Below the pieces are notes generated by a model. The model ran no database searches. It was not told the origin of the DNA and saw only the letters and a program-made list of their open reading frames with translations. The position numbers were made by a program, and so were the translations under genes. Of a stretch of DNA of 64,000 bases, positions 1 to 9,750 are shown piece by piece. Origin of the DNA: Lachnospiraceae bacterium (GTDB lineage Bacteria; Bacillota; Clostridia; Lachnospirales; Lachnospiraceae); NCBI GenBank assembly GCA_024404675.1, contig JAKSPO010000001.1, positions 310,001 to 374,000 on the forward strand, written 5' to 3'. Positions within the stretch are counted from its first letter, which is position 1. Each line of letters opens with the position of its first letter.

Positions 1-605
1 AGGTTACCGCATACGATACAGTCATCGTTCGTTTTGGTAACGATTGCACTGACGTAGTTATTATCGTCGATAACGGAACGAACGACCGAATAGTTCGAAC
101 CAACCTCTGTGATAATGCCGACAAGTCCGCTTCCGGCAAGTACATTCATATCGACCTTAATACCGTCCTTATAGCCCTTATCAAGGGTAAATCTCGCATA
201 GTAACCGCTTGAGTCCTTTGCGATAATATTGGCGCCGACCGTATTATAATCCTTATAATTGTCGGAAAGTGACAGTAGCTGCTTGATTCTTTCAAAATCG
301 TAAAGCGACTGCTCAATCTCTTCCTTCTCACGGGCGAGACGGCCATTTTCCTCTTGGAGCCTTGCAATCTCCTTTTGCAAGGTTTCTACCTCTTCAAAAT
401 TATCGATTGCATTGTTGATGCTGTTACCGATTGTGGTAATACCCTTCTGCAAGGGAACCACAAAGGAATTAAGCCTCGTTCGAATCGGTGTAAACACATT
501 ATCGAACTTATAGGAGAAGAAAATCATGAATACGCATACCATCGTCATGATAAGTAGTACATAACGCGGCTCAATATCATATTTCGGCTTTTCACGCTCT
601 TTCAC
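1..605 (-). CDS. mreC: Rod shape-determining protein MreC (3' end outside window)
   Basis: MreC is a bitopic membrane protein that organises the lateral-wall elongation complex with MreB, MreD, RodA and a class B PBP. About 201 codons are visible, from a GTG start (603-605) preceded by a GGAGAGG ribosome site at 611-617. The protein has a short basic N-terminus, one membrane segment at about residues 14-32, a coiled coil at about 60-100 (repeated LQKE/LQEE/REKEE heptads) and the start of the beta-sandwich domain (GANIIAKDSSGYYARF, then VLAGSGLVGIITEVG), which is the classical MreC pattern. It lies 37 bp after mreB and should be co-transcribed with it. The C-terminal part of the beta domain is lost off the left edge of the window. 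Confidence 0.93.
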   Translation of the reverse strand, partial: MKEREKPKYDIEPRYVLLIMTMVCVFMIFFSYKFDNVFTPIRTRLNSFVVPLQKGITTIGNSINNAIDNFEEVETLQKEIARLQEENGRLAREKEEIEQSLYDFERIKQLLSLSDNYKDYNTVGANIIAKDSSGYYARFTLDKGYKDGIKVDMNVLAGSGLVGIITEVGSNYSVVRSVIDDNNYVSAIVTKTNDDCIVCGN

Positions 606-642
606 TATATCCTCTCCTTTCGTTCAAAATTGATATATTTCA

Positions 643-1674
643 TTAAAAATAATCGTCGGCAATCGCCTGCTTTAAGCTGATTGCGTAACGCTCGTAGTAT
701 TTGTCTTCAATAATTTTCGCAAGACCGTTCATAACCGTCATCAGACCGTAATCACATACCGTAACCTTGTTGCCGATATTGGTTTTAAACAGAAAGTCCA
801 TCCCCGGAAGGCATGCGCACCCACCGGTCACATAGATTCCGTTATGATATACATCCGCAGCAATCTCCGGCGGCGTACGGTCGAGAATGACACGAATACT
901 CTCGAAAATTGTCTGCATCTGCTCGGAAACTGCGGTATTGATCAGCTCGGAATCGATCTCTCGCTCCCTCGGAAGACCGGTAACCAGATCTCTGCCGTAG
1001 GCAACCACGGAATCCACCTTCTTCTCCGTGAAGGAAGCAAGCTTCAGCTTCAGATCCTCCGCCATCTTCTTACCAATCAAAAGATTATACTTCTTACGAA
1101 TCAGATTGATGATTGCTTCGTTAAATGCATTGCCGCCGACGGGCAGCAGCTTACTGAACATGATTCCGCCAAGGCTGATTACCGTAATCTCGGTCGTATC
1201 GGCACCGATATTGACCATCATCGTGCCCTGCGAATTGATGATATCGATTCCCGCACCGATTGCGTCGGCAATCGGCTTTTCTACCAGTCGAATCTTCTTC
1301 GGGCGAACGATTGTGCCGTCTACGAGATCGTAAAATGCCTTCTTCTCCACCTCGGTAATATCCGCCGGCACCGCAATATAAAAATCCGCCCCGCGAAACT
1401 TACCGAATATTCTTGTAAGATCAAGGAATATACAGTTAAGAAGCGCTGTCATTGTCTGAAAGCTTGCAATAACGCCGTGGGATATCGGGAACTGCACATC
1501 GATATAATCAGGGGTCTTACCGTACATCTCAAAGGCCTCGTCACCGATAGCAAGAATGCTCTTCTTTTTGCCAAAGGCAATGACGCTCTTCTGGTTGTAA
1601 ACGACACCCTGTCCCTTACGATAGATTTTCGTAGAATCCGTTCCGAAATCAATTCCGAAGATTTTCGAAGCCAT
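643..1674 (-). CDS. mreB: Actin-like cell-shape protein MreB/Mbl
   Basis: This bacterial actin forms membrane-attached filaments that steer peptidoglycan insertion. At 343 residues it has the family's usual length. The phosphate-1 loop is near residue 7 (GIDFGTDSTKIY), the phosphate-2 loop near 155 (NIGADTTEITVISLGG) and the adenosine loop near 283 (VTGGCACLPG). The start ATG follows GAGG by 5 nt. It is placed as in most Firmicutes, between radC and mreC, with only 18 bp to radC. MreB, Mbl and MreBH cannot be told apart from sequence alone. The position beside mreC favours MreB, and the lack of an N-terminal amphipathic helix is normal for Gram-positives. Confidence 0.94.
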   Translation of the reverse strand: MASKIFGIDFGTDSTKIYRKGQGVVYNQKSVIAFGKKKSILAIGDEAFEMYGKTPDYIDVQFPISHGVIASFQTMTALLNCIFLDLTRIFGKFRGADFYIAVPADITEVEKKAFYDLVDGTIVRPKKIRLVEKPIADAIGAGIDIINSQGTMMVNIGADTTEITVISLGGIMFSKLLPVGGNAFNEAIINLIRKKYNLLIGKKMAEDLKLKLASFTEKKVDSVVAYGRDLVTGLPREREIDSELINTAVSEQMQTIFESIRVILDRTPPEIAADVYHNGIYVTGGCACLPGMDFLFKTNIGNKVTVCDYGLMTVMNGLAKIIEDKYYERYAISLKQAIADDYF

Positions 1675-1692
1675 ACAAACCTCACTAACTAA

Positions 1693-2373
1693 TTAAACTG
1701 AATCATTAAAACTGTAAAAGCAGTTATCACCGAATATAATATGATCCGTCATCGGAAGCTCAAGCATATCCCCTAACGAACGAATTCGGTTCGTTAATTC
1801 CCGATCGTCTCTGCTTGGTGACGGATCGCCGCTTGGATGATTGTGCATCAGAACAAAGGATACTGCCTGATTTCTGAGAGCAATCCGAAAGATATCTCTT
1901 GGCGCAACCGGCGAATAATTCACCGTTCCCCTTGCTACAACCACCTCGCGAATACGTCTTAGCTTATTGTCTAAAAGAAGAAGCCAGACCTCTTCCTGCG
2001 GCAGATACCGCATCTCTTCCCGATAATACTGATAGATCTTCTGTGGAGAGTCACATACCAGAGCCTCTCCGTTTTTATGCTTCCAGATTCTTCTGGAAAG
2101 CTCGCCGACCGCACGAAGCTGTAACACCTTCACCGTACCGATTCCCTTCACCTCGCGAAGGAGGCTTTCATCGGCATCACATAAGCCCGAAAGCCCATGT
2201 AATCGATCAAGCAGTTCATACGAAGTCGCCAAAGCAGAGCTTCCGGCACTTCCGTTACGAATAATAACCGCCAGCAACTCTGCATCCGATAAAGAATCAA
2301 TTCCGTAAAGCATCGCCTTCTCATAAGGCTGCTCCTCAAAGGGAATCGACCGCATTGCCTTACTTTTGTGCAT
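1693..2373 (-). CDS. radC: RadC family JAB-domain protein
   Basis: RadC proteins have an N-terminal helix-hairpin-helix region and a C-terminal JAB/MPN metalloprotease-like domain. The old DNA-repair assignment is not well supported, so the cellular role is uncertain. The JAB zinc site is clear as HNHPSGDPSPSRDD near residue 165, and the family N-terminus appears as SDAELLAVIIRNG near residue 25. The open frame extends to 2400, but I prefer the ATG at 2373: it has AAAGGAG 4 nt upstream and gives about 226 residues, normal for RadC. A predicted promoter at 2418-2446 would put the transcription start very close to the longer frame's first codon. It is the first gene of the radC-mreB-mreC group. 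Confidence 0.92.
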   Translation of the reverse strand: MHKSKAMRSIPFEEQPYEKAMLYGIDSLSDAELLAVIIRNGSAGSSALATSYELLDRLHGLSGLCDADESLLREVKGIGTVKVLQLRAVGELSRRIWKHKNGEALVCDSPQKIYQYYREEMRYLPQEEVWLLLLDNKLRRIREVVVARGTVNYSPVAPRDIFRIALRNQAVSFVLMHNHPSGDPSPSRDDRELTNRIRSLGDMLELPMTDHIIFGDNCFYSFNDSV

Positions 2374-2417
2374 CAAGCTCCTTTCCCTCTCTCCGGGCAT
2401 AGATGCATCATTTTATG

Positions 2418-2446
2418 AATATAGCACAATCTTAGGCTTTTGTATA
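2418..2446 (-). promoter_or_regulatory. Possible sigma-A promoter for radC-mreBC
   Basis: A TATATT box at 2418-2423 carries an extended TGC and lies 17 bp from a TATACA (4/6) -35 at 2441-2446. It lies in the only gap (about 95 bp) between the PLP-enzyme gene and radC. The assignment is based on hexamer match and spacing only. Confidence 0.45.
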
Positions 2447-2468
2447 TCAAAAACACAAAATGAACATA

Positions 2469-3743
2469 TTAAAGACTGATACAGCCGGCCTTCGCCATCT
2501 CCTCTAAAGACATCAGAATGCCGAGCTTTGCATGATACCAGGTAAGTCCGCCCTGGAAATATACATTGTACGGTGCAATCAACGGACCGTCTGCAGAAAG
2601 CTCGATGGAAGAGCCCTGATAGAAGGCACCTGCCGCCATAATAACCTCGGAGCTGTATCCGGGCATCTCCCAAGGTTCTGGCGTTACAAAGCTGTCAACC
2701 GGTGCGGCTGCCTGAATGCCCTTACAAAAAGCAATCAGACCCTCCTTGGTTCCAAGGGTTACTGCCTGAATAATATCATAACGCTCCTCTGTTCCGTTCG
2801 GAACTACCGAAAAGCCAAGTCTTTCATATAGCTTTGCCGCAAAAATAGCACCCTTCAGTGCCCCTGCGGTTACGGTAGGTGCGAAGAACAGTCCCTGGAA
2901 GAAATTCCGGTTCATACCAAGGCTTGCACCGACCTCCTTACCAAGTCCCGGGCTTGTAAGTCGATATGCACACTGCTCAACATATTCTGCTTTGCCGACA
3001 ATATAACCGCCAATCGGTGCAAGACCGCCGCCGGGGTTTTTGATCAAAGAACCGACACAGAGATCGGCACCGACATCGGTCGGCTCAAGCTTCTCAACAA
3101 ACTCACCGTAGCAGTTATCCACCATGCAGATGACATCCGGCTTAATACCCTTAATGAAACGAATCAGCTCGCCGATTCTGGCTACAGAAAGCGTCGGTCT
3201 TGTAGCATAGCCTTTACTTCTCTGTATCTCAATTAACTTAGTCTTAGAATTGATTGCCTTACGAATGCCTTCATAGTCAAAGCTTCCGTCAGGTAACAGA
3301 TCTACCTGCGAATAGGTCACGCCAAATTCCTTTAACGATCCCTTAGCAGGCGTAATGCCGATAACAGATTCGAGCGTATCATACGGCTTTCCGACAGGGG
3401 AAAGAATCTCGTCTCCGGGGCGGAGATTCGCAGAAAGCGCAAGCGCAAGTGCATGCGTACCGCAGGTAATCTGCGCACGTACCAAAGCATCCTCCGCGTG
3501 AAATACGGACGCATAAACGGCCTCTAAGGTCTCACGACCGAGATCGTTATAGCCGTAGCCGGTAGATGCCTCCATACAGCCCTCAGATACCCGATGCTTC
3601 TGCATTGCCTGAAGTACCTTCATCTGACAATATTCAGCATTCTCATCAATTTTCGCAAAACGCTCCGAAAGCTCCTTCTCCATTTCGGCTGCTAACGTTA
3701 ATATCTGGTCGCGAATTCCGAAATCACGATACATTTCATTCAT
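2469..3743 (-). CDS. Methionine gamma-lyase family PLP enzyme (YnbB/aluminium-resistance family)
   Basis: This is a fold-type I PLP enzyme of 424 residues from the family annotated as aluminium resistance protein or methionine gamma-lyase family (B. subtilis YnbB). Its substrate is not established. The pyridine-stacking and small-domain motifs are visible (STGYGYND near 62, QITCGTHALALAL near 92), followed by the probable PLP lysine region IQRSKGYATRP near residue 175. The conserved glycine-rich stretch NPGGGLAPIGGYIVG follows near 240. It lies 14 bp after miaA. In related Firmicutes this gene follows miaA and often hfq, but no hfq is present here. Function beyond the family is inference. Confidence 0.85.
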   Translation of the reverse strand: MNEMYRDFGIRDQILTLAAEMEKELSERFAKIDENAEYCQMKVLQAMQKHRVSEGCMEASTGYGYNDLGRETLEAVYASVFHAEDALVRAQITCGTHALALALSANLRPGDEILSPVGKPYDTLESVIGITPAKGSLKEFGVTYSQVDLLPDGSFDYEGIRKAINSKTKLIEIQRSKGYATRPTLSVARIGELIRFIKGIKPDVICMVDNCYGEFVEKLEPTDVGADLCVGSLIKNPGGGLAPIGGYIVGKAEYVEQCAYRLTSPGLGKEVGASLGMNRNFFQGLFFAPTVTAGALKGAIFAAKLYERLGFSVVPNGTEERYDIIQAVTLGTKEGLIAFCKGIQAAAPVDSFVTPEPWEMPGYSSEVIMAAGAFYQGSSIELSADGPLIAPYNVYFQGGLTWYHAKLGILMSLEEMAKAGCISL

Positions 3744-3757
3744 ATTCCTGTATTACC

Positions 3758-4702
3758 TCAATTTTCAATCTTCTTTTCGAAAAGGATGCGTTGCATATCC
3801 ATTAGAATCTCTTCCTCGCTCATAAGAGATTTATTATAATGAATGCAGTCCTTTTCCCTTCGAAACCAGGTCATCTGTCTCTTGGCAAAATGCCTCGTTT
3901 CAAGCTTAATATCCTCTACCGCCTCTGAAAGCGTACGCACGCCACTTAGATAGCGAAGCAGCTGCTTATAGCCAAGTCCCTGCATCGAAACGGTGCAATC
4001 GGAATAACCAAGCTCCCGAAGTCTTTCCACCTCTGAAAGAAGACCTTCCTCCATCATCTGATCGACTCTTGTCTCGATTCCCGCGTACAGCTCGTCCCGG
4101 TTCTTCTCAAGAACGAAATAAGCGTAATTGTATTTCGATTCCTTCGCTGCTTCCCTTCTGTTATGCTCAGAGATCGGATAGCCGTGATAATGCAAAAACT
4201 CAAGCGCCCGAATCACCCTTTTTACATTCTGCTTGGGAATCGCTTCTGCGGATTCGGGGTCCTTTTCGGTAAGCTCCTTATAAAGCTTCTCGGCACCTTC
4301 AGTTGTGCTTGCAAGCGTTTCGAGCAGCTCCCGGTAGCCGTCCGATTTCTCTTCTGAATCAAAGCTAACATCCTTAAGAAGCGCCTGAATATAAAAGCCG
4401 GTGCCGCCGACGATAATCGGAATATGCCCATTTGCATATATCTTCTCGATTGCTTCCTCAGCCATTGCTTTGAATACGGAGACATTGAACTCCTCGTCCG
4501 GATTCAGACAATCCACAAGGTAATGCGGCACGCCGCACATCTGCTCGGGACGAATCTTGGCTGTCCCGATATCCATATAACGATATACCTGCATCGAATC
4601 GGCACTGATGATTTCTCCGCCGATGCTTTTGGCAAGCGCAATGGAAAGCTTTGTTTTGCCGGCCGAGGTCGGTCCGGAAAGAATCACTAATGGTTTACTC
4701 AT
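3758..4702 (-). CDS. miaA: tRNA dimethylallyltransferase MiaA
   Basis: MiaA transfers a dimethylallyl group to N6 of A37 in tRNAs reading UNN codons; MiaB then methylthiolates it. The P-loop is at residues 9-17 (GPTSAGKTK), the DSMQVYRYMDIGTAK motif follows near 35, and the substrate-binding GGTGFYIQALL segment is near 100. The length of 314 residues is typical. It starts 4 bp after the mutL stop with no clear ribosome site of its own, which suggests translational coupling to mutL. The mutL-miaA pairing is the usual one in Clostridia. Confidence 0.96.
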   Translation of the reverse strand: MSKPLVILSGPTSAGKTKLSIALAKSIGGEIISADSMQVYRYMDIGTAKIRPEQMCGVPHYLVDCLNPDEEFNVSVFKAMAEEAIEKIYANGHIPIIVGGTGFYIQALLKDVSFDSEEKSDGYRELLETLASTTEGAEKLYKELTEKDPESAEAIPKQNVKRVIRALEFLHYHGYPISEHNRREAAKESKYNYAYFVLEKNRDELYAGIETRVDQMMEEGLLSEVERLRELGYSDCTVSMQGLGYKQLLRYLSGVRTLSEAVEDIKLETRHFAKRQMTWFRREKDCIHYNKSLMSEEEILMDMQRILFEKKIEN

Positions 4703-4706
4703 AAAA

Positions 4707-6764
4707 CTATACGATACGTTTAAACTTCTTCTCTAATTCATACATAGTCATGGATACGATAATCGGCCTGCCATGCGGGCAATGGAACGGATTCTCAAGC
4801 GTCATCAGCTCTTCAATCAGTCCGCGCGCCTCCTCCTCAGACATCCTGTGGTTTCCTTTAATCGCCGCCTTACAGGACATCGAAGCAATGGTTTCATATA
4901 CCCGTTCAGGCGTCATCGTGCCGGAACATTCGTCAAGCGAATCAAGAACACTTAAGAAATAATCCTTTGCATCCATCCGATACAGTGCCGTAGGCACTGC
5001 GGAAATCTGATAGTCTCTGCCGCCGAAATGTTCAATCTCAAAACCGCTTTTTGTAAACGTCTCAAGATGTCTTCGTAAAAGCTCCTCCTCGCGAATGGAA
5101 AGGCTTACCACAATCGAAGGAAGAATGGCCTGCGAATACGACTCCCCTTCGCTCATATTACGAACCATTCGCTCGTAGATGATCTTCTCGTGCGCCGCAT
5201 GCTGGTCTATGATATACATCTCGCCCTCGGTCTCCACAATCCAATACGTTCGGAAAATCTGACCGATAATCTGAAACGCTCTTCGCTTCGTAATCGGAAC
5301 AAATGCCTCGGTCGGTGTAACATTCTCGGAGGGCATTCTCTCCGCGGATGCGGATAAATTCTTGGGAACCGATGTATTCTCAGCTACTGTACTTACAGTA
5401 GTCACATTCTCTACGGAAGCCTCGAAATTCGTAGAAGGCGTTACCTCGTTAGCCTTCAAGGAACGCTTCTCAGGCTCACTAAATATCGGAGCTGTATGCT
5501 CCTTCTTAGAAGTGCTCTCCCCGAACAGCTCCTCCTCGGTCGGAAGAAAGGAAGATACAGACTTTGCGGCCTCCCCACTCTCAGGGCGAGCCGAAGCATA
5601 CTCCGGCTTTTCTTCACGAAACAAAGAAAGCTGCTCCGGCTTTGGCATCACAGACGCCTGTTCCCGTCTTTCCTTCTCTCGTTCCATCAAAATACGATTG
5701 GTTTCAAAGCTTTCCGGAACATGAATCGCTTCCTTCTTCTCACTACGGTCCACCAAAGCAATATCGGGAATCAGCACCGAACGATGTAAAAAATCCGAAA
5801 GAACACTTGTTATCTCCTGATAAAGCGCATCCTGCTCGCTGAAACGAACATCCATCTTCGTCGGATGGATGTTAACATCGATTTCAGAGGGCTTCATTGT
5901 AAACAGAAGCACCGTAAAAGGATACTTATGCTGCATCATATACGGCTGATAAGCGTCCTCAATTGCCTTATAAATCAGCGAAGAACGAACATATCGACCG
6001 TTTACGAAGAAATTCTCGTAGTTACGATTTCCTCTGGTAATAACCGATTTACCAAGGAAGCCTGTGATAGAAAGCCGCTCCCCTTCATAGGAAACGGGAA
6101 TCAGATTCTCGGCAATCTCACGACCAAACACTGCGTAAACCGCATCCTTTCGGTTGCCGTTTCCGGAGGTATGTAACACCGTGCGCCCCTGGATATTTAA
6201 CGTAAAGCTGACATCACTTCTTGCTACGGCAAAGCGATTCACCAGTTCATTGATATATCCGGCCTCAGTTGTTGCCGATTTCAGGAATTTTCTTCTTGCG
6301 GGAACATTATAAAAGAGGTCGCGGATTAAAAAGGTCGTTCCGTTAGGACAGCCGACATCTTCAAAGCTACGCTCCTCACCGCCCTCAATCACATACCGGT
6401 TCCCAAGAAAATCCTCGCTACGCTTCGTCAGAAGCTCCACCTTGGAAACACTTGCGATACTCGAAAGCGCCTCACCACGAAAGCCAAGGCTTACAATACG
6501 AAGCAGATCGGACTCCTCCGAAATCTTACTGGTCGCATGCCTTAAAAAGGCAACCGGAATATCGTCCCGTTCAAACCCGGAACCGTTATCGGTAATTCGT
6601 ATAAAGGAGATGCCGCCGTTTTGGATATCGACGGTAATCGCCGTCGCCCCGGAGTCCAGGGAATTCTCCACCAGTTCCTTAACGATGGAAGCCGGACGCT
6701 CTATTACCTCGCCGGCAGCAATTCTGTTAATAGTATCACTGCTTAACAGGTGAATCTTTCCCAT
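4707..6764 (-). CDS. mutL: DNA mismatch repair endonuclease MutL
   Basis: MutL couples mismatch recognition by MutS to strand incision. The N-terminal GHKL ATPase has ELVENSLDSGA (near 30), DNGSGF (near 58) and GFRGEAL (near 93). A poorly conserved Ser/Glu/Thr-rich linker spans about 345-480. The C-terminal dimerisation/nuclease domain keeps the metal-binding endonuclease motif DQHAAHE...E near residue 515 and the late motifs SCKAAIKG and CPHGRPI, so this is a nicking MutL of the Gram-positive type. No mutS gene adjoins it. The two MutS-ATPase-like genes at 49.6-52.6 kb lack the mismatch-recognition domain and do not replace it. Confidence 0.96.
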   Translation of the reverse strand: MGKIHLLSSDTINRIAAGEVIERPASIVKELVENSLDSGATAITVDIQNGGISFIRITDNGSGFERDDIPVAFLRHATSKISEESDLLRIVSLGFRGEALSSIASVSKVELLTKRSEDFLGNRYVIEGGEERSFEDVGCPNGTTFLIRDLFYNVPARRKFLKSATTEAGYINELVNRFAVARSDVSFTLNIQGRTVLHTSGNGNRKDAVYAVFGREIAENLIPVSYEGERLSITGFLGKSVITRGNRNYENFFVNGRYVRSSLIYKAIEDAYQPYMMQHKYPFTVLLFTMKPSEIDVNIHPTKMDVRFSEQDALYQEITSVLSDFLHRSVLIPDIALVDRSEKKEAIHVPESFETNRILMEREKERREQASVMPKPEQLSLFREEKPEYASARPESGEAAKSVSSFLPTEEELFGESTSKKEHTAPIFSEPEKRSLKANEVTPSTNFEASVENVTTVSTVAENTSVPKNLSASAERMPSENVTPTEAFVPITKRRAFQIIGQIFRTYWIVETEGEMYIIDQHAAHEKIIYERMVRNMSEGESYSQAILPSIVVSLSIREEELLRRHLETFTKSGFEIEHFGGRDYQISAVPTALYRMDAKDYFLSVLDSLDECSGTMTPERVYETIASMSCKAAIKGNHRMSEEEARGLIEELMTLENPFHCPHGRPIIVSMTMYELEKKFKRIV

Positions 6765-6786
6765 ACAATCTCCTTTCTAAGAACAA

Positions 6787-9732
6787 TCAGCCACCATTCT
6801 GTTCCAGATAGTTTTCAAACTGCTCCTGACTCATCAGAATCGTTCTCGGCTTCGTTCCCTCTTCAGGTCCGACTACGCCGGCCTCCGCAAGCTGATCCAT
6901 AATTCTTGCGGCACGGTTGAAGCCAATCTTATACATTCTCTGCAAAAGACCGATGCTTGCCTTATCCTTTTCGATAATAAAGCGTCCGGCTTCGGCGAAA
7001 TACTCATCATGATCGGAATCGTTTCCGGAATTGTCGGAAGCACTTCCGCCCTTCTTACCGCCCTCAACCGAGGCACGATCGATCTGCTCGGAAATCTTAT
7101 CGCTGTAAGAACCGTTTCCGCTGTTACGAAGCTTAATTTCGTTAACAACAGCCTTAACCTCGTCATCCGAAACAAATGCACCCTGCACACGAATCGGCTT
7201 CGGAATACCGGTCGGGAAGAACAGCATATCACCCTTACCGAGAAGCTTTTCCGCACCCATCTGATCGAGAATGGTTCTCGAATCGGTTGCAGAGCTTACG
7301 GCAAATGCGATTCTCGACGGTACATTTGCCTTAATAAGTCCGGTAATAACGTTAACGGTAGGTCTCTGCGTTGCAAGTACCAGATGAATACCTGCTGCTC
7401 TTGCGAGCTGTGCCAGTCGACAGATTGCTTCCTCGACCTCGCCGGGAGATACCATCATCAGATCGGCCATCTCATCTACGATAATAAGAATCTGCGGCAG
7501 TACGGCACGCTCGTTCCCTTCGTTATCAAGAAGCGGTGTTGTGCTTGTACGAACCTTTTCGTTATAGCCCTCGATATCTCTTACCTCAAGCTCCGAGAAG
7601 CGCTTGTAACGATCCATCATCTCCTGTACGGCCCAGTTCAAAGCACCGTATGCCTTCTTCGGATCGGTTACAACCGGAATCAGAAGATGCGGGATACCGT
7701 TATAAACACTAAGCTCAACGACCTTCGGATCGATCATGATAAGACGAACATCCTTCGGCTCGTATTTATAGAGAACACTCATAATAATCGTATTGATGCA
7801 GACGGATTTACCGCTTCCGGTAGCACCTGCAATCAAAACATGCGGCATCTTGGCAATATCCGTAACAACGGTATCACCGGCAATATCCTTACCGACTGCG
7901 AAAAGAATCTTTCCCTTGCCGCTTACAAATCGCTCAGACTCAAGAAGGGAACGGATATAAACCGTAGAGCCCTTGGTGTTCGGGACCTCGATACCAACGG
8001 CGCTCTTACCGGGAATCGGTGCCTCGATACGGATATCCTCTGCGGCAAGATTCAGCTTGATATCATCCTGCAGTGCGGTAATACGGCTAACCTTCGTACC
8101 AATCTCGGGCTGCAGCTCGTATCTTGTTACGTTCGGTCCGCTCGTAAAGTTCGTAATGGTAACATTAACGCCAAAGCTGTGAAGCGTATTCTTCAGCTTG
8201 GCAGCAGTTTCCTTCAGCTCCTCTGTAGACATGGTTGCCTGATTTCGATCAGGTCTTCTCAAAAGATTGATACTCGGGAAGATATACGGCTTCTCGGTTG
8301 TTTCATCGATTTCTTCGATAGTCGCATCGCTAAGGTCAATCTTCTCAGGCTTCTTAACAGAGGTAACAGCAGCACTCGCAGCGGACACATTGGCAGAAGA
8401 ACTCGGGCTCTGCGGCTTTTCGTTTGCACCGGCAGAGGCTGCTTCCTTAACGGCATCAAGCGACTCGTAGTGCTCGTTGTCTCTTTCTCCGATTGCACCG
8501 TTTGTGAAGCTCTCGGAATAAGGCTTATGTTCCTCAACCGGCGGCACATAAGGCTTCACCGAAGGCTGCTCTGGCTCATCCGTGAATGTATAACCGTGAT
8601 TACCACTGATGCTCGGAATCATATCCTCTTCATAGGTTCCGCTGTTCTGAAGAATATTATCATTCTTAACGGGCGCAGCAGAATTGAACTTCTTATCAAG
8701 CTCTGACTGATAGGTCGGAACCTGTACATTACTTGTATGCGTCACAAGCGGCTGATAAGGAACAAATTCCTGCTCCTTCATAGTCTCCTGCTTCTCAGGC
8801 TTCTTATGACCGTAGCCCTTCAGCTTATCGATAATGCTCGGCTTCTTCTTACGCTTCGGACGGTCATATACAAGACCTTCCCCGGACTCGGAGGTACCCT
8901 CCACATCCACAAGCACAAGCTTCTTTCTGCGGTTCTCCTCCTGGATATCGTCAAGACTCATCTGGCGGAACTCATTATAGGTCGGATTCGCAGGCTTCCG
9001 CTTCTTCTCAGCCTCAATTCGACGTTCCTCCTCTTCGCGCTCCTCTTCCTCAATCTGACGCATGATTGCCTTCTGCTCGGCACGCTTCTTACGAATCGCA
9101 TGAATGATTGCCTTACCGGTAATCAGCATGATGCAGACAAGAATTAATGTGACAAGGATTAGAATTGCAGCAATATTACCAAACAAAGCATACAGCGGAC
9201 AGGATATCAGCTCACCGATTCCGCCACCACCCTGCTTCGAGGTAAATGAGGACCACTCGAAGTTATCGGCAAAGCCCATCAGAAGGTTAATCAGACCACA
9301 GGAAAGCACCACAATGCTCCAGAAGTAGATCATTTTCCTCGTTGCAATCGGATTGCCGCGGTTCGAGCGGGTGAAAAATACAAAGAAGACAAAGGCGAAC
9401 GGAAAGACAAACGAAACCGCAGGTCCCATAAGTCCCATCATAATCGCCTTAAAGAAGCCTCCGATTACACCGCACAGATCAAACAGGCTCAGAAACAGAA
9501 GAATTGCAACAAGAATCGATACGATGATCACAATATCATCGATAATCTCCTTCTTCCTTCGCATCTCCTCAAGATATTCCTCCGTCGCATTGACCTCCGG
9601 TTCACGCTTTCCGACCTTGACATTCAGGTTCAAAGCATTCTTCTCATTCTTCTCAATGGCTTTATTATTGAAATTCTTGCCGGGATACTTTTTGGTATCC
9701 TTTTTCGCAGTTGTTTTCTTACTTTCTGCCAA
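6787..9732 (-). CDS. ftsK: DNA translocase FtsK/SpoIIIE
   Basis: This septum-located DNA pump clears chromosome from the division or sporulation septum. There are about four membrane segments at residues 65-210, then a charged Glu/Lys-rich and low-complexity linker to about 480. The RecA-like motor follows, with Walker A GATGSGKSVC near 640 and Walker B LIIVDEMADLMM near 745. The C-terminal gamma winged helix (AGRFIIEKDKASIGLLQR) reads KOPS/SRS-type sites. The open frame begins with GTG at 9741, but the only GAGG ribosome site (9741-9744) overlaps that codon and sits 8 nt before TTG at 9732, so I favour a TTG start (MAESKKTT). It follows uppP and precedes mutL. Confidence 0.95.
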   Translation of the reverse strand: MAESKKTTAKKDTKKYPGKNFNNKAIEKNEKNALNLNVKVGKREPEVNATEEYLEEMRRKKEIIDDIVIIVSILVAILLFLSLFDLCGVIGGFFKAIMMGLMGPAVSFVFPFAFVFFVFFTRSNRGNPIATRKMIYFWSIVVLSCGLINLLMGFADNFEWSSFTSKQGGGGIGELISCPLYALFGNIAAILILVTLILVCIMLITGKAIIHAIRKKRAEQKAIMRQIEEEEREEEERRIEAEKKRKPANPTYNEFRQMSLDDIQEENRRKKLVLVDVEGTSESGEGLVYDRPKRKKKPSIIDKLKGYGHKKPEKQETMKEQEFVPYQPLVTHTSNVQVPTYQSELDKKFNSAAPVKNDNILQNSGTYEEDMIPSISGNHGYTFTDEPEQPSVKPYVPPVEEHKPYSESFTNGAIGERDNEHYESLDAVKEAASAGANEKPQSPSSSANVSAASAAVTSVKKPEKIDLSDATIEEIDETTEKPYIFPSINLLRRPDRNQATMSTEELKETAAKLKNTLHSFGVNVTITNFTSGPNVTRYELQPEIGTKVSRITALQDDIKLNLAAEDIRIEAPIPGKSAVGIEVPNTKGSTVYIRSLLESERFVSGKGKILFAVGKDIAGDTVVTDIAKMPHVLIAGATGSGKSVCINTIIMSVLYKYEPKDVRLIMIDPKVVELSVYNGIPHLLIPVVTDPKKAYGALNWAVQEMMDRYKRFSELEVRDIEGYNEKVRTSTTPLLDNEGNERAVLPQILIIVDEMADLMMVSPGEVEEAICRLAQLARAAGIHLVLATQRPTVNVITGLIKANVPSRIAFAVSSATDSRTILDQMGAEKLLGKGDMLFFPTGIPKPIRVQGAFVSDDEVKAVVNEIKLRNSGNGSYSDKISEQIDRASVEGGKKGGSASDNSGNDSDHDEYFAEAGRFIIEKDKASIGLLQRMYKIGFNRAARIMDQLAEAGVVGPEEGTKPRTILMSQEQFENYLEQNGG

Positions 9733-9750
9733 TATTGCCACCTCACTTCA

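Noticed and set aside
7009-8706. 565-codon plus-strand open frame antisense to ftsK
   Set aside because: Antisense shadow of the FtsK motor and linker, with no ribosome site and no domain.
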